Of a stretch of DNA of 64,000 nt, positions 47,158-57,231 are shown piece after piece. The notes under the pieces are model-generated. The model did not search any database, had not been told where the DNA came from, and worked only from the letters and a program-made list of their open reading frames with translations. The position numbers and the translations under genes were made by a program. Within the stretch, counting starts at the first letter, position 1. The number at the start of each line of letters is the position of its first letter. This DNA is from Prochlorococcus sp. AH-736-L23 (lineage in GTDB: Bacteria; Cyanobacteriota; Cyanobacteriia; PCC-6307; Cyanobiaceae), in NCBI GenBank assembly GCA_028141225.1, contig JAOIPS010000004.1, positions 1 through 64,000 on the forward strand, written 5' to 3'.

Positions 47158-47409
47158 ATGTGCATTTGCATCAACTGTAAATGGGTTGATAGATGTATCA
47201 CATATCATGATGTTGAGAATAATCATGGTGTTGATCATATTTGTGATCTACCTGATTTTAAAGCAAAAAAACCATTCATTCATGTCAATATAGTTAAAGA
47301 TAATAATGGTGATTATAAAACTGATTGGGATGTTCAATCTTGTGAAAGTTTTGAAAATGAATTTGGTAAATGGTCCAAGTGTAATCCAGGCATGGAATTA
47401 CCTGTTTAA
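47158..47409 (+). CDS. ycf34: Ycf34 iron-sulfur protein
   Basis: MCICINCKWVDRCITYHDVE, cysteine pattern characteristic of Ycf34. Confidence 0.9.
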   Translation: MCICINCKWVDRCITYHDVENNHGVDHICDLPDFKAKKPFIHVNIVKDNNGDYKTDWDVQSCESFENEFGKWSKCNPGMELPV

Positions 47410-47418
47410 AGGTAATAG

Positions 47419-48072
47419 ATGACAAATAAACTCAATCACGGAGAAAATAACTCTACATTAGTGATTCATAGCACAGACAACTCTTTTGGCTTTGGGTTTA
47501 GAAAAAACAATACCCTTGAATCTGATGAATTATTTATCAAAAAATTTGATAATGACCTTTGCAACAACTTAATTAATGATCTTAACAAATTCATTTCTAA
47601 AGAAAATTTAAAAAAAATAAATAAGTTATCTGTCAGCATAGGGCCAGCAAACTTTAATGCTTCACGACTGATTGTGGTTTTAGCAAGAACCATCTCACAA
47701 CAAGTAAATTGTCCTCTAGACAGTTTTAGTTCATTTGAAATAATGGCAAAAAGAATTGCTTTAAAAAATAATATCTTTACAAACAAAAATACATTCTGGA
47801 TTTACAAAAAATTAAAACGCAAGGGTTTTATTGCAGGTAAATATGAAATTTGTCATAACGAAAAAACCCCTTCAGATCTAGTCATTAGAGAAACAGTTTT
47901 ACCAAAAGTTTTTAAAGAACTTGAGAATAAAGAAATTTTGTTTGAAGCTATTTATGATGATAAAGAAGATTTAAAAGAACTATTAAATTTATCAAATAAA
48001 AATTTATTAAATTCAAATGTAGATTCCTGGGAAAAAGTTTTGCCTCTTTACCCTATTTCTCCAATTAACTAA
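47419..48072 (+). CDS. tsaB: TsaB-like tRNA threonylcarbamoyladenosine biosynthesis protein (divergent)
   Basis: LVIHSTDNSFGFGF and LSVSIGPANFNASRLIVVLARTISQQVNCPL align with the TsaB GPGSFTGLR region. Confidence 0.72.
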   Translation: MTNKLNHGENNSTLVIHSTDNSFGFGFRKNNTLESDELFIKKFDNDLCNNLINDLNKFISKENLKKINKLSVSIGPANFNASRLIVVLARTISQQVNCPLDSFSSFEIMAKRIALKNNIFTNKNTFWIYKKLKRKGFIAGKYEICHNEKTPSDLVIRETVLPKVFKELENKEILFEAIYDDKEDLKELLNLSNKNLLNSNVDSWEKVLPLYPISPIN

Positions 48073-48076
48073 ATAT

Positions 48077-48697
48077 TCATCCAATCAAATTATTAATTTT
48101 ATCTTGAAGCTGCATTGTTACAGAATTCAGATCGTCTCTTGATGAACTTTGTGGAGGTTGAACAGGTTTTCCCACTTTAATAACTATTTTTGAAAACATT
48201 GGAATAAAGAATTTAAGTCTTATTAGTCTATGGGAATTAACTATTGCAACAGGCAATAATAATTTTTGATTTTTAAAGGCTAATAATGCTGCACCCTGTT
48301 TGGGCTTATTCACTCGGCCATTTTTTTGACGAGTGCCATCAATAAAAATTCCAATACAATTATCATTTGATAATTTTTTACATGCTGTTTTAATTGTATT
48401 TTTATCCACAATTCCTCTTTTTACAGGATAGGCCCCACAAGCCTTGATAATAAAGCCCAGAAAAGGAATTTTAAAAAGCTCTGCCTTGGCCATAAAAGAT
48501 ATATTACGTCCAAGGGCATGGCCTAACAAAGGAGGGTCAAGTAAAGAACCATGATTAGAAACCATGATAAAGGAACCTTTTTGCGGAATATTATCTCTAC
48601 CTATTAAATGACCTTTAAATACTAATTTATAAATAGGAAATACAAAAAGCTTGCTAACTAATTCATAGATTAATTTTTGAATAGTATGATTTTTCAT
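48077..48697 (-). CDS. plsC: 1-acyl-sn-glycerol-3-phosphate acyltransferase
   Basis: VSNHGSLLDPPLLG (HX4D-like), FIDGTRQKNG. Confidence 0.92.
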   Translation of the reverse strand: MKNHTIQKLIYELVSKLFVFPIYKLVFKGHLIGRDNIPQKGSFIMVSNHGSLLDPPLLGHALGRNISFMAKAELFKIPFLGFIIKACGAYPVKRGIVDKNTIKTACKKLSNDNCIGIFIDGTRQKNGRVNKPKQGAALLAFKNQKLLLPVAIVNSHRLIRLKFFIPMFSKIVIKVGKPVQPPQSSSRDDLNSVTMQLQDKINNLIG

Positions 48698-48702
48698 ACA
48701 AA

Positions 48703-49599
48703 TTAATAAGATATTTGATCAGAAGATGAAACTTGAGAAATTTTTACATCTTTAAGATGTCTTTTCCCTAAACCGCTTAGTACATTAGAAGGGCCAATTT
48801 CAACAATATGAAGATCACTATCTTTTGCCATTAAATCCATAGTTTCTCGCCACCTCACTCCATTACACATTTGCTTTTCTAATCTAATTTTAAGCTCGTT
48901 TGGATCACTGCAAAGTGTAGGTTTATAATTACTTATGACTGGGAAAGAGGGATTGTTAAAATTAATTTGTTTTAAATATTCCGAAAATTTTGATGAAGGT
49001 TCGTTCATAAATGGCGAATGAAATGCACCTGAAACATTTAGTTTCAAGAATCTTTTACAAGAAATTTCTTTCGAAAAATTATCTAATGCTTCAGTAGATC
49101 CTGATAAGACAACTTGGGAAGAGCTATTATCATTTGCAATTACAATATCATCAATTTTTTGTACGAATAAATCAAGTTGATTTCTATCAAAACCAATTAC
49201 TGCTGCCATAGATCCTTTCCCAGCATTTTCCATTAATTGAGACCTTTCTTTTATTAGTGAAACACAATCTTCGAATGAAAATACATCCGCACAATACAGT
49301 GCAGTGATTTCTCCTAGACTGTGCCCAGCAACATAAGTAGGTTTAAATCCATTTTCCTTTAATGCATCTAATAAAATTGATTCAACTAAAAAAAGACAAA
49401 TTTGTGTATTTCTTGTGTTATTTAGATCAATAAGAGGATTTGTTTGTTCACAATCTAACTCACAAATTTCAAATAAATTCCGCTCAAATATTTCAGATGC
49501 ATAACTAAACCTCTCTTTTGTGTTGGGCAAAGTTTCAATTTGTTTTGCCATTCCAATTTTTTGAGAACCCTGTCCAGGGAATACCCATGCAACTGTCAT
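48703..49599 (-). CDS. fabD: Malonyl-CoA:ACP transacylase
   Basis: WVFPGQGSQKIGMAKQ, VAGHSLGEITALYCA, GAFHSPFM. Confidence 0.96.
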   Translation of the reverse strand: MTVAWVFPGQGSQKIGMAKQIETLPNTKERFSYASEIFERNLFEICELDCEQTNPLIDLNNTRNTQICLFLVESILLDALKENGFKPTYVAGHSLGEITALYCADVFSFEDCVSLIKERSQLMENAGKGSMAAVIGFDRNQLDLFVQKIDDIVIANDNSSSQVVLSGSTEALDNFSKEISCKRFLKLNVSGAFHSPFMNEPSSKFSEYLKQINFNNPSFPVISNYKPTLCSDPNELKIRLEKQMCNGVRWRETMDLMAKDSDLHIVEIGPSNVLSGLGKRHLKDVKISQVSSSDQISY

Positions 49600-49614
49600 A
49601 ATGCTCCTTTTTGT

Positions 49615-50622
49615 TTAACCCCATTTAATTAGGGCTGCACCCCAACTTAACCCAGCGCCAAAACCACTTGTGGCAATAATATCATTTTGTTTAATTCTAT
49701 TATTTCTAATTGCCTCATCCATCACTAGTGGAATTGTTGCTGCTGAAGTATTACCATATTTTTCTAAATTGCTAAGAATTTTTTCTCCAGGAATTTTTAA
49801 TCTATCTCCTACAGAATCTAATATCCTTTGATTAGCTTGATGTAATACAAGCCAATCAACTTCATTAGAGGTATAGTTCATTTTTTTAAACAACTTTTCA
49901 AGAATTAATGGGACTTCTCTAACTGCAAATTTATACACTTCCTGACCATTCATCTGAATTGGAGAAAAAGCTCCACTTAAAAAATCAATATTATCAATTA
50001 TTGAATCTTTATTATTTTTTGATGAGAGATTAAGAAAAGAACCCCTTTCTCCATCAGTTCTCATATCAAAACCAATTAAATTATCACATTCATTATTTGC
50101 TTCAATTGCTAATGCACCTGCACCATCTCCAAAGAGAATGCAACTTCTTCTATCATTCCAGTCAACAAAGCTTGATAGTTGATCTGCTCCTATTACAATA
50201 GCCCTTTTGAAACTACCCCCTTTCAAAAATTGTGAGGCTGTAATTAAGGCAAATAAGAACCCACTACATGCTGCAGTTAAATCGAAAGCTACAGCATTAG
50301 CTGCCCCTAATTTACCTTGAATGGATGGGGCAGATCCAAATAAATCATGCGGAGTAGAAGTAGCTAAAACAATCAAATCAATCGTTTTAATATCCCAATT
50401 AGCCATTTCTATAGCGTTTAGAGCAGCCTTATAACCCATCTCATTAACATTATCTTCTACGCTAGAGATTCTTCTCTCAGAAATGCCCGTTCTAGATTTT
50501 ATCCATTCATTGCTTGTATCAACCTTTTGACTAATTTTTTGATTGGTTAGGATTTGATCAGGTACATAACTTCCGCTTCCCTTAAATGACACTCCAATCT
50601 GATTAAAATTAATTACTTCCAA
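49615..50622 (-). CDS. fabH: 3-oxoacyl-ACP synthase III
   Basis: DLTAACSGFLFAL, VLHQANQRILDSVGDRL, GFGAGLSWGAALIKW. Confidence 0.96.
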   Translation of the reverse strand: MEVINFNQIGVSFKGSGSYVPDQILTNQKISQKVDTSNEWIKSRTGISERRISSVEDNVNEMGYKAALNAIEMANWDIKTIDLIVLATSTPHDLFGSAPSIQGKLGAANAVAFDLTAACSGFLFALITASQFLKGGSFKRAIVIGADQLSSFVDWNDRRSCILFGDGAGALAIEANNECDNLIGFDMRTDGERGSFLNLSSKNNKDSIIDNIDFLSGAFSPIQMNGQEVYKFAVREVPLILEKLFKKMNYTSNEVDWLVLHQANQRILDSVGDRLKIPGEKILSNLEKYGNTSAATIPLVMDEAIRNNRIKQNDIIATSGFGAGLSWGAALIKWG

Positions 50623-50676
50623 AAGAGTTTTTTTATTTACTTATATTAGTCAAACATAAATTTGACTCAATATGTT

Positions 50677-52083
50677 TTATGAATTTAAAACTTGAAGCTT
50701 TTGCAGTTGATTTAAATTGTCCATAACACCATGATTCACAGCAGAGTGAGCCAAGCGAAGAGCACTAACTACTGATAAAGATTTGCTACTTCCATGACCA
50801 ATAACGCAAATACCATTCACCCCAAGTAATAAAGCTCCTCCATGTTCGGCATGATCTAACCTTTTCTTAATTCTAAGTAGATTACTTCTTAAAAAAGCTG
50901 AACCAACTTTCCCCCGCCTTCCACGTGGCAGCTCAGATCTCAAAATATCTAATAAAACTCCTCCCACAGATTCAAGAAATTTCAACAATATATTTCCAGT
51001 AAATCCATCACAGACTACTACGTCGAAACTACCTGATAGTACATCTCTCCCTTCACAATTACCTCCAAAATCAAAACTTTTTTCAGAAGATAATAATTCA
51101 AACGTTTTTAAGGATAAATCATTACCTTTACATTCTTCTTCTCCAATATTTAAGAGGCCAATTCTTGGTTTTTGTACTTGTAGGACATCTTTTGCATAAA
51201 TATTACCTAGAAGAGCAAATTGATGCAGATAAGATGGCTTGCAATCAGTATTTGCACCGACATCTAAAACTAATACCGGACGAGTTTGATCCCTTGTTGG
51301 AAACAATGCTCCTATAGCTGGTCTCTCAATCCCTTTCAATCTCCCTATTCTAAATATGGCAGAAGCCATCATGGCACCTGAATTACCCGCTGAGTAGACA
51401 GCTTCAGCTTTATTATTTCTCACTAAATCCATTGCAACGTTTATACTTGCATTTTTCCTTTTTCTAACTGCGGTAGCTTCTTCATTCATCCCAATAGGCT
51501 CTCCACTATCAATTAATTCAAGACGATTATTATCTATTTCATTTTCTAATAATTCTGCTAATCCAATTTTTTCTGCTGCATCTTTAACTTTTTCAATTTT
51601 GCCGACAAACTTTATATTTATTGGAAATCTACTTATTGCTTCTAGACAACCCTCAAGAATTGGACCAGGAGCATAATCACCACCCATCCCATCAACTGCG
51701 ATCCAAATTCTTTTAGATTGAGATTGCTCCACCCTATCTAAAATATTATCGTTATTTTGTAATCTTTTTAATGGGTCAAAAACTAATGGCTGTAATGTAT
51801 TTTTAGCTATTGAACTAGCATTTGAAACTACACTACTAGCAGTATTAACAACAGATTCAGCACTTGAAACTACATTACCTGCAACATTACCTGCAACATT
51901 ACTAGCTGTGCTCACAACAGAACCAGCACCAGAAACCATATTACCCGCAACATTACTAGCAGTTGCTGCAGAACTTGCAGCAGTATCTACTATTGAAGTG
52001 ACAGCCGAATTTCTTTTGTACCAAATAACTAATCTTCTAATGGCTCTAGGCTTGTTAATTTTTTGCGCTGTTTCTTTCCCCAT
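50677..52083 (-). CDS. plsX: Phosphate acyltransferase PlsX with long repetitive N-terminal extension
   Basis: Core begins at RIWIAVDGMGGDYAPGPILEG; DVGANTDCKP, LNIGEEECKGND; ~124-residue Ala/Ser/Val/Asn-rich extension. Confidence 0.93.
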   Translation of the reverse strand: MGKETAQKINKPRAIRRLVIWYKRNSAVTSIVDTAASSAATASNVAGNMVSGAGSVVSTASNVAGNVAGNVVSSAESVVNTASSVVSNASSIAKNTLQPLVFDPLKRLQNNDNILDRVEQSQSKRIWIAVDGMGGDYAPGPILEGCLEAISRFPINIKFVGKIEKVKDAAEKIGLAELLENEIDNNRLELIDSGEPIGMNEEATAVRKRKNASINVAMDLVRNNKAEAVYSAGNSGAMMASAIFRIGRLKGIERPAIGALFPTRDQTRPVLVLDVGANTDCKPSYLHQFALLGNIYAKDVLQVQKPRIGLLNIGEEECKGNDLSLKTFELLSSEKSFDFGGNCEGRDVLSGSFDVVVCDGFTGNILLKFLESVGGVLLDILRSELPRGRRGKVGSAFLRSNLLRIKKRLDHAEHGGALLLGVNGICVIGHGSSKSLSVVSALRLAHSAVNHGVMDNLNQLQKLQVLNS

Positions 52084-52830
52084 TTATTTACCATCAAAAG
52101 GAGCAATATCAACAATCCTTTGAAAAAGATATCCTGTACCCCTTGCTGTCAAAATTAATTCAGGATTTGCTGGATCAGCCTCAAGTTTTGATCTTAATCT
52201 TGATATATGAACATCTACGACTCTCGTGTCTACATGTCTCTCGGGGGTATATCCCCAAACTTCTTTCAAGATCTCTCCTCTACTAAATGGCTCTCCTGAC
52301 CTACTTACCAAAAGCTCTAAGAGACTAAATTCCATTCCAGTTAATCTTATTCTCTCATCGCTTTTAAAAACTTGTCTTCGGTTTGTATCAATTTTTATAT
52401 CCGTAACCAAAATTAATCCTGAATTAGGCATTCCAGGAATTTGTTCTTTATCAATTCTTCTAAGAACACACCTAATTCTAGCTTCTAATTCCTTTGGGCT
52501 GAATGGTTTTACTACATAATCATCAGCCCCTAATTCTAAACCTGTTATCCTATCTGCGACATCTCCTAATGCAGTTAACATAACAATTGGGACATCAGAA
52601 TCTTTCCTTAATTCTTGACAAACTCCATAACCATCTAGCTTTGGCATCATGACATCAAGCACTACTAAATCAGGTTCATAATCCTTAAATAACTTTAGTG
52701 CTTCTTTACCATCACATGCAGTTACAACTTTGTAGCCAATCATGGAGAGACGTGTCTCCAGAATTCTTCTAATACTTGCCTCGTCATCTGCGACAAGTAT
52801 AGTTTCTTTAGTTTGACTAGATAGAGCCAT
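52084..52830 (-). CDS. rpaB: OmpR-type response regulator RpaB (Ycf27)
   Basis: ILVADDEASIRRILETRLSMIGYKVVTACDGKEAL, LDVMMPKLDGYGVCQELR, PERHVDTRVVDVHISRLRSKLE. Confidence 0.92.
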   Translation of the reverse strand: MALSSQTKETILVADDEASIRRILETRLSMIGYKVVTACDGKEALKLFKDYEPDLVVLDVMMPKLDGYGVCQELRKDSDVPIVMLTALGDVADRITGLELGADDYVVKPFSPKELEARIRCVLRRIDKEQIPGMPNSGLILVTDIKIDTNRRQVFKSDERIRLTGMEFSLLELLVSRSGEPFSRGEILKEVWGYTPERHVDTRVVDVHISRLRSKLEADPANPELILTARGTGYLFQRIVDIAPFDGK

Positions 52831-52937
52831 TTGTTTCTATTAGCTAATCAGTAAGAGAATTTATTATTAACCTAATCTAACTTGTAGAGGGGCAATATCC
52901 CAAACATTCTAGTTCCATTACTTCATTCAGAAACTTA

Positions 52938-54290
52938 ATGTCTAGCAAATTATCAACTTTTATTTGTCAGAATTGTGGATCTGAAACTTCTCAATACTTT
53001 GGAAAATGCCTTAATTGCAACTCATGGAATTCCATTGTTGAAGAAATAAAAAGTAAGAGCTCTAAATATCAAGAAATCAAAAATAGTAAAAAATCTATAC
53101 CATTTAATGAGATCTCATCAAAAAAAATATCCAGATTCACGAGTGGTTTTAGTGAATTTGATAGAGTTCTTGGAGGTGGAATAGTACCAGGATCTGTTGT
53201 TTTACTTGGAGGAGAACCAGGGATAGGTAAAAGCACAATAGTTCTTCAATCAGCAGGAAAAATATCTCTTAAAGAGAAAGTTTTATACATAACTGCAGAA
53301 GAATCTTTAGAACAAGTAAAAATTAGATGGGAAAGATTAAATCAAAACAGTATTGATTTAAAAATTTTTGCAGAAACTAATTTATCCCTAATTATTGAAG
53401 AGATCAAACGTGTCAATCCAAGTTTCGCAATTATTGATAGTATTCAAGCCATCCATAATCATGAAATGCAAAGTTCTCCAGGATCGGTTTCTCAAGTGAG
53501 AGCATGTTCATCTGAATTGCAAAATCTTGCCAAAGACAATAATATTGCGCTTCTAATAATTGGTCATGTAACCAAAGATGGTGCTTTAGCTGGCCCTAAA
53601 ACTTTAGAGCATTTAGTTGATACAGTAATAAACTTTGAAGGAGATAATATTTCCTCACATAGATTACTAAGAAGTATAAAAAATCGATTTGGATCGACCT
53701 TTGAGATTGGAATCTTTGAAATGCTTGAAGAGGGTTTACGAGAGATAAAAAACCCAAGTTCAATTTTTACAAATAAAGAAAACATATCAGGTGTAACAAC
53801 TACGATTACCAATGAAGGAACTCGACCATTAGCAGTTGATATACAAGCACTGGTAAATAAAACTTTCTACAGCAACCCAAGACGGACTACAACTGGAATT
53901 AGCATAAATAGATTGCATCAAATCCTAGCTGTTATTGAAAAACACGTAGGGATAAAATTATCTGAATTTGATTGTTATGTAGCTACTGGTGGGGGTTTTG
54001 AGATTAATGATCCTTCATCTGACTTAGGGGTTGCAATATCAATTTTATCAAGTTTGAAAAATATTCCTCCTTTGGCCAGTAGCTCATTTATTGGCGAATT
54101 GGGTTTAAGTGGTCAGGTTAGAAAATCGAATAACCTTCGAACAAAAATAGAAGAAGCTGTAAGACTAGGGATCAAAAATATCGTAGTGCCAAAACTAGAG
54201 GAGGAACTAAATAATAATTTTCAAAATTTAATAAATATCAAAGAGATATCAAATATAAAAGAAGCAGTTGACTATTCTTTATCAGTTTAA
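52938..54290 (+). CDS. radA: DNA repair protein RadA
   Basis: CQNCGSETSQYFGKCLNCNSWN zinc motif, GGEPGIGKSTI Walker A, KNRFGSTFEIGIFEM. Confidence 0.96.
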   Translation: MSSKLSTFICQNCGSETSQYFGKCLNCNSWNSIVEEIKSKSSKYQEIKNSKKSIPFNEISSKKISRFTSGFSEFDRVLGGGIVPGSVVLLGGEPGIGKSTIVLQSAGKISLKEKVLYITAEESLEQVKIRWERLNQNSIDLKIFAETNLSLIIEEIKRVNPSFAIIDSIQAIHNHEMQSSPGSVSQVRACSSELQNLAKDNNIALLIIGHVTKDGALAGPKTLEHLVDTVINFEGDNISSHRLLRSIKNRFGSTFEIGIFEMLEEGLREIKNPSSIFTNKENISGVTTTITNEGTRPLAVDIQALVNKTFYSNPRRTTTGISINRLHQILAVIEKHVGIKLSEFDCYVATGGGFEINDPSSDLGVAISILSSLKNIPPLASSSFIGELGLSGQVRKSNNLRTKIEEAVRLGIKNIVVPKLEEELNNNFQNLINIKEISNIKEAVDYSLSV

Positions 54291-54295
54291 AAAAA

Positions 54296-54817
54296 TTAGA
54301 GATACATATCGATTGAACTTCTTCCTGAGTTTTTCAACCAATTTTCAATATCTAGATAACCACCTGGATATAATCTAACTGCTTTAGACCAGACTTCTGC
54401 AGCTTTATCGAACCAAATATCTCTCTGATCTAAATCACCATTTTGCTCAGCATATCTTCCCCTTTTTTCATAAATCAAACCTATATTTTTAAGGCATGAT
54501 GGCTGTTTGGGATTTTCTACTAATGCTTTTTCATAAGTTTCTATAGACAGATCCTCTTCACCATTACTCATATATATTATTGCCATATTTTTTAAAGTCT
54601 CACCCCTATCAATTTTATTTTCTTCAAGTAGTAAACTCTCTTTGTAATACTCTAATGCTTCCGAATAATCTCCATTATTTTGTGCAGCTAGGCCATCTCT
54701 ATAATAGATATATGCTTTTTTTTCTTTCTCTGCAATAGGCATTATTTTTACTATTGATTCAGCAATTACAGTAAAAGCTTTATCGATAAAGTTGTCTCTG
54801 TTTTGATTACTAGGCAC
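54296..54817 (-). CDS. ycf3: Photosystem I assembly protein Ycf3 (TPR)
   Basis: [53 protein letters not shown] repeats. Confidence 0.95.
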   Translation of the reverse strand: MPSNQNRDNFIDKAFTVIAESIVKIMPIAEKEKKAYIYYRDGLAAQNNGDYSEALEYYKESLLLEENKIDRGETLKNMAIIYMSNGEEDLSIETYEKALVENPKQPSCLKNIGLIYEKRGRYAEQNGDLDQRDIWFDKAAEVWSKAVRLYPGGYLDIENWLKNSGRSSIDMYL

Positions 54818-54927
54818 TGCTCAAAATCTAATAAAATTAATATAGTAATTTTAAAAAATAATTATTTAAAAAGTCTATTACATTTATTATAGTTAAATAT
54901 AAAGTCAAGCATTAATTTGCTTCTATC

Positions 54928-57231
54928 GTGAAAAATATGAAGAGCATTCAATTAAGCATTACAGGAATGAAGTGCGGAGGTTGTGTTAGTACTGTTGAAA
55001 AGATATTGAATAATTCTGATGGGATTGAAAATGTTTCTGTTAACTTACTTACTGAAAGTGCTTATTTTGAAATTACACAGAAACATATAGAAATAGAATC
55101 AGTTCTCGAAAATCTAAAAGAGAATGGTTTCCCATCAAAGATTTACATAAATGATTTTTCAAAAAAAATAAATAAAACAGAATTAGAAAAAAAAAAGAAG
55201 TGGAATAATCAATGGAAAAAACTAACTTTTGCCCTATTACTTTTATTATTTTCAGGATTAGGTCATCTGGCAGAAGGAAGATATATAAATTTTCCAATAT
55301 TAGGTAACATATTTTTTCACGCTTCATTAGCAACTTTATCTCTACTATTTCCTGGAAGAGGAATAATTATTAATGGATTTAAATCATTTATTAAGAACCA
55401 TCCTGATATGGATTCTTTAGTAGCTCTTGGAGTAATAAGCGCATATACAACAAGTCTTCTATCCTTAATATTTCCTGCCACTGGTTTTCCTTGTTTTTTT
55501 AATGAGCCAGTCATGCTGTTAGGCTTCATACTGATTGGGCGTTACTTAGAAGAAAGAGCAAGATATCAAACTGGTTCATCCATTGGAGAATTACTAGATC
55601 TTCAACCTGAAATGGCGAATATCTACACTGAAGACAATCAAATAAAGTCAATAAGAGTGAACACTTTAAGACCTGATCAAGAGATTCAAGTTTTAGCAGG
55701 AGACAGAGTACCTGCTGACTGCATTGTTACCCGAGGTAATTCATATGTTGATGTTTCGCATATTACTGGAGAATCCAAACCTATAGAAGTCAAAGAAGGC
55801 GAACATCTATCTAGTGGGTCTTTAAACCTTAATTCAACTCTTAGACTTAAAGTACAAAAGGTCGGAGGAGATTCTTCTCTTGCAAAACTGGTAAATCTTA
55901 TTGAGTCTGTAAACTCTAGAAAACCACGAATTCAAGGAATTGCTGATGAAATTGCAGGAAAATTTACTTACTTTGTACTTATTTTTGCTACTTTAACCTT
56001 CTGCTTTTGGTGGAAGGGGGCAAAAAACATATGGCCTGATTTATTAAGTCACAATCATGAATTAATCACTCACTCAAGCCATACACTTCATAGTTCTCTT
56101 GGTAGTAATGCTGAGAATTTCCTGAGTTTAGCAATTCAATTATCAATTGCCGTTTTAGTGATAGCTTGTCCTTGTGCATTAGGTTTAGCTACCCCAACTG
56201 TAATCACTGTCGCTTCAGGTAAAGCAGCAAAAAAAGGGGTTTTATTTAAAGGCGGGGATAAAATAGAGATGGCTTCAAAAATTAATCTCATTATTTTTGA
56301 TAAGACAGGAACCCTAACAAAGGGTAAGCCTTTCATTGTTGATTACAAAAATAATGACGATAATTTATTTTTATTAAAAATAGCTGCCAGTTTAGAAAAA
56401 GAAAGCAGACATCCAATTGCAGATGCCTTAACTCAAGAAGCAAAAAAGCAAAATTTAAGTTTATTTCCAATAAAAAAAATTTTTACTCATTCAGGGAGAG
56501 GTATTTCTGGAGAACTTGAGTCAATTGATGGACTTATTAATATTGGAAATATTGAATGGCTACTAAGCAAAGAAATTATTATTGATAGTGATGCAAAAAA
56601 AGTCATTGAAAATGAAGAAACAATAACGAACACCATCATTGGAGTTAGCATCAAAGATAAGTTATTAGGCTTTATTTTGCTCGGAGATTTACTCAGAGAT
56701 GATTCAATTAAAACAGTTAAAAATTTGAGAGAAAACAAATTTAAAATTAACATTTTAAGTGGAGATAGGAAACAAACAGTTTTAGCTTTAGCAAAAAAAA
56801 TCGGTTGCAAAGAAACAGAAGTAAAATGGGATCTTCTTCCTGAAATGAAGCTAAAGACTATAGAAAATTTAAAAATTAATAATAAAGTGGCAATGGTTGG
56901 TGATGGTATTAATGATGTCCCAGCCTTAGCATCCTCAGACTTAGGAATTGCGGTAGGATCAGGGACTCAAATAGCCAAGGCAAATGCAGATGTAGTATTA
57001 ATGGGAGATCAACTAAATGGATTACCCTATGCATTGAATCTTGCAAAAAAAACTATTAGAAAAATAAAGCAAAATCTAACATGGGCTTTTGGTTACAACT
57101 TACTAGCTATACCTTTAGCAGCCGGCATTTTATTCCCTAAATACGGTATTCTTCTTACTCCCTCAATAGCAGCATTATTGATGGCTATTAGCTCTATTAC
57201 GGTTGTAATTAATGCTTTATCTTTGGATTAA
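54928..57231 (+). CDS. Copper-translocating P1B-type ATPase
   Basis: HMA domain GMKCGGCVSTVE, ACPCALGLATP, DKTGTLTKG, MVGDGINDVPALA; GTG start. Confidence 0.94.
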   Translation: MKNMKSIQLSITGMKCGGCVSTVEKILNNSDGIENVSVNLLTESAYFEITQKHIEIESVLENLKENGFPSKIYINDFSKKINKTELEKKKKWNNQWKKLTFALLLLLFSGLGHLAEGRYINFPILGNIFFHASLATLSLLFPGRGIIINGFKSFIKNHPDMDSLVALGVISAYTTSLLSLIFPATGFPCFFNEPVMLLGFILIGRYLEERARYQTGSSIGELLDLQPEMANIYTEDNQIKSIRVNTLRPDQEIQVLAGDRVPADCIVTRGNSYVDVSHITGESKPIEVKEGEHLSSGSLNLNSTLRLKVQKVGGDSSLAKLVNLIESVNSRKPRIQGIADEIAGKFTYFVLIFATLTFCFWWKGAKNIWPDLLSHNHELITHSSHTLHSSLGSNAENFLSLAIQLSIAVLVIACPCALGLATPTVITVASGKAAKKGVLFKGGDKIEMASKINLIIFDKTGTLTKGKPFIVDYKNNDDNLFLLKIAASLEKESRHPIADALTQEAKKQNLSLFPIKKIFTHSGRGISGELESIDGLINIGNIEWLLSKEIIIDSDAKKVIENEETITNTIIGVSIKDKLLGFILLGDLLRDDSIKTVKNLRENKFKINILSGDRKQTVLALAKKIGCKETEVKWDLLPEMKLKTIENLKINNKVAMVGDGINDVPALASSDLGIAVGSGTQIAKANADVVLMGDQLNGLPYALNLAKKTIRKIKQNLTWAFGYNLLAIPLAAGILFPKYGILLTPSIAALLMAISSITVVINALSLD

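Noticed and set aside
47093-47293. 66-aa ORF overlapping cca and ycf34
   Set aside because: Different frame from ycf34, which has clear Ycf34 cysteine motifs; likely spurious.
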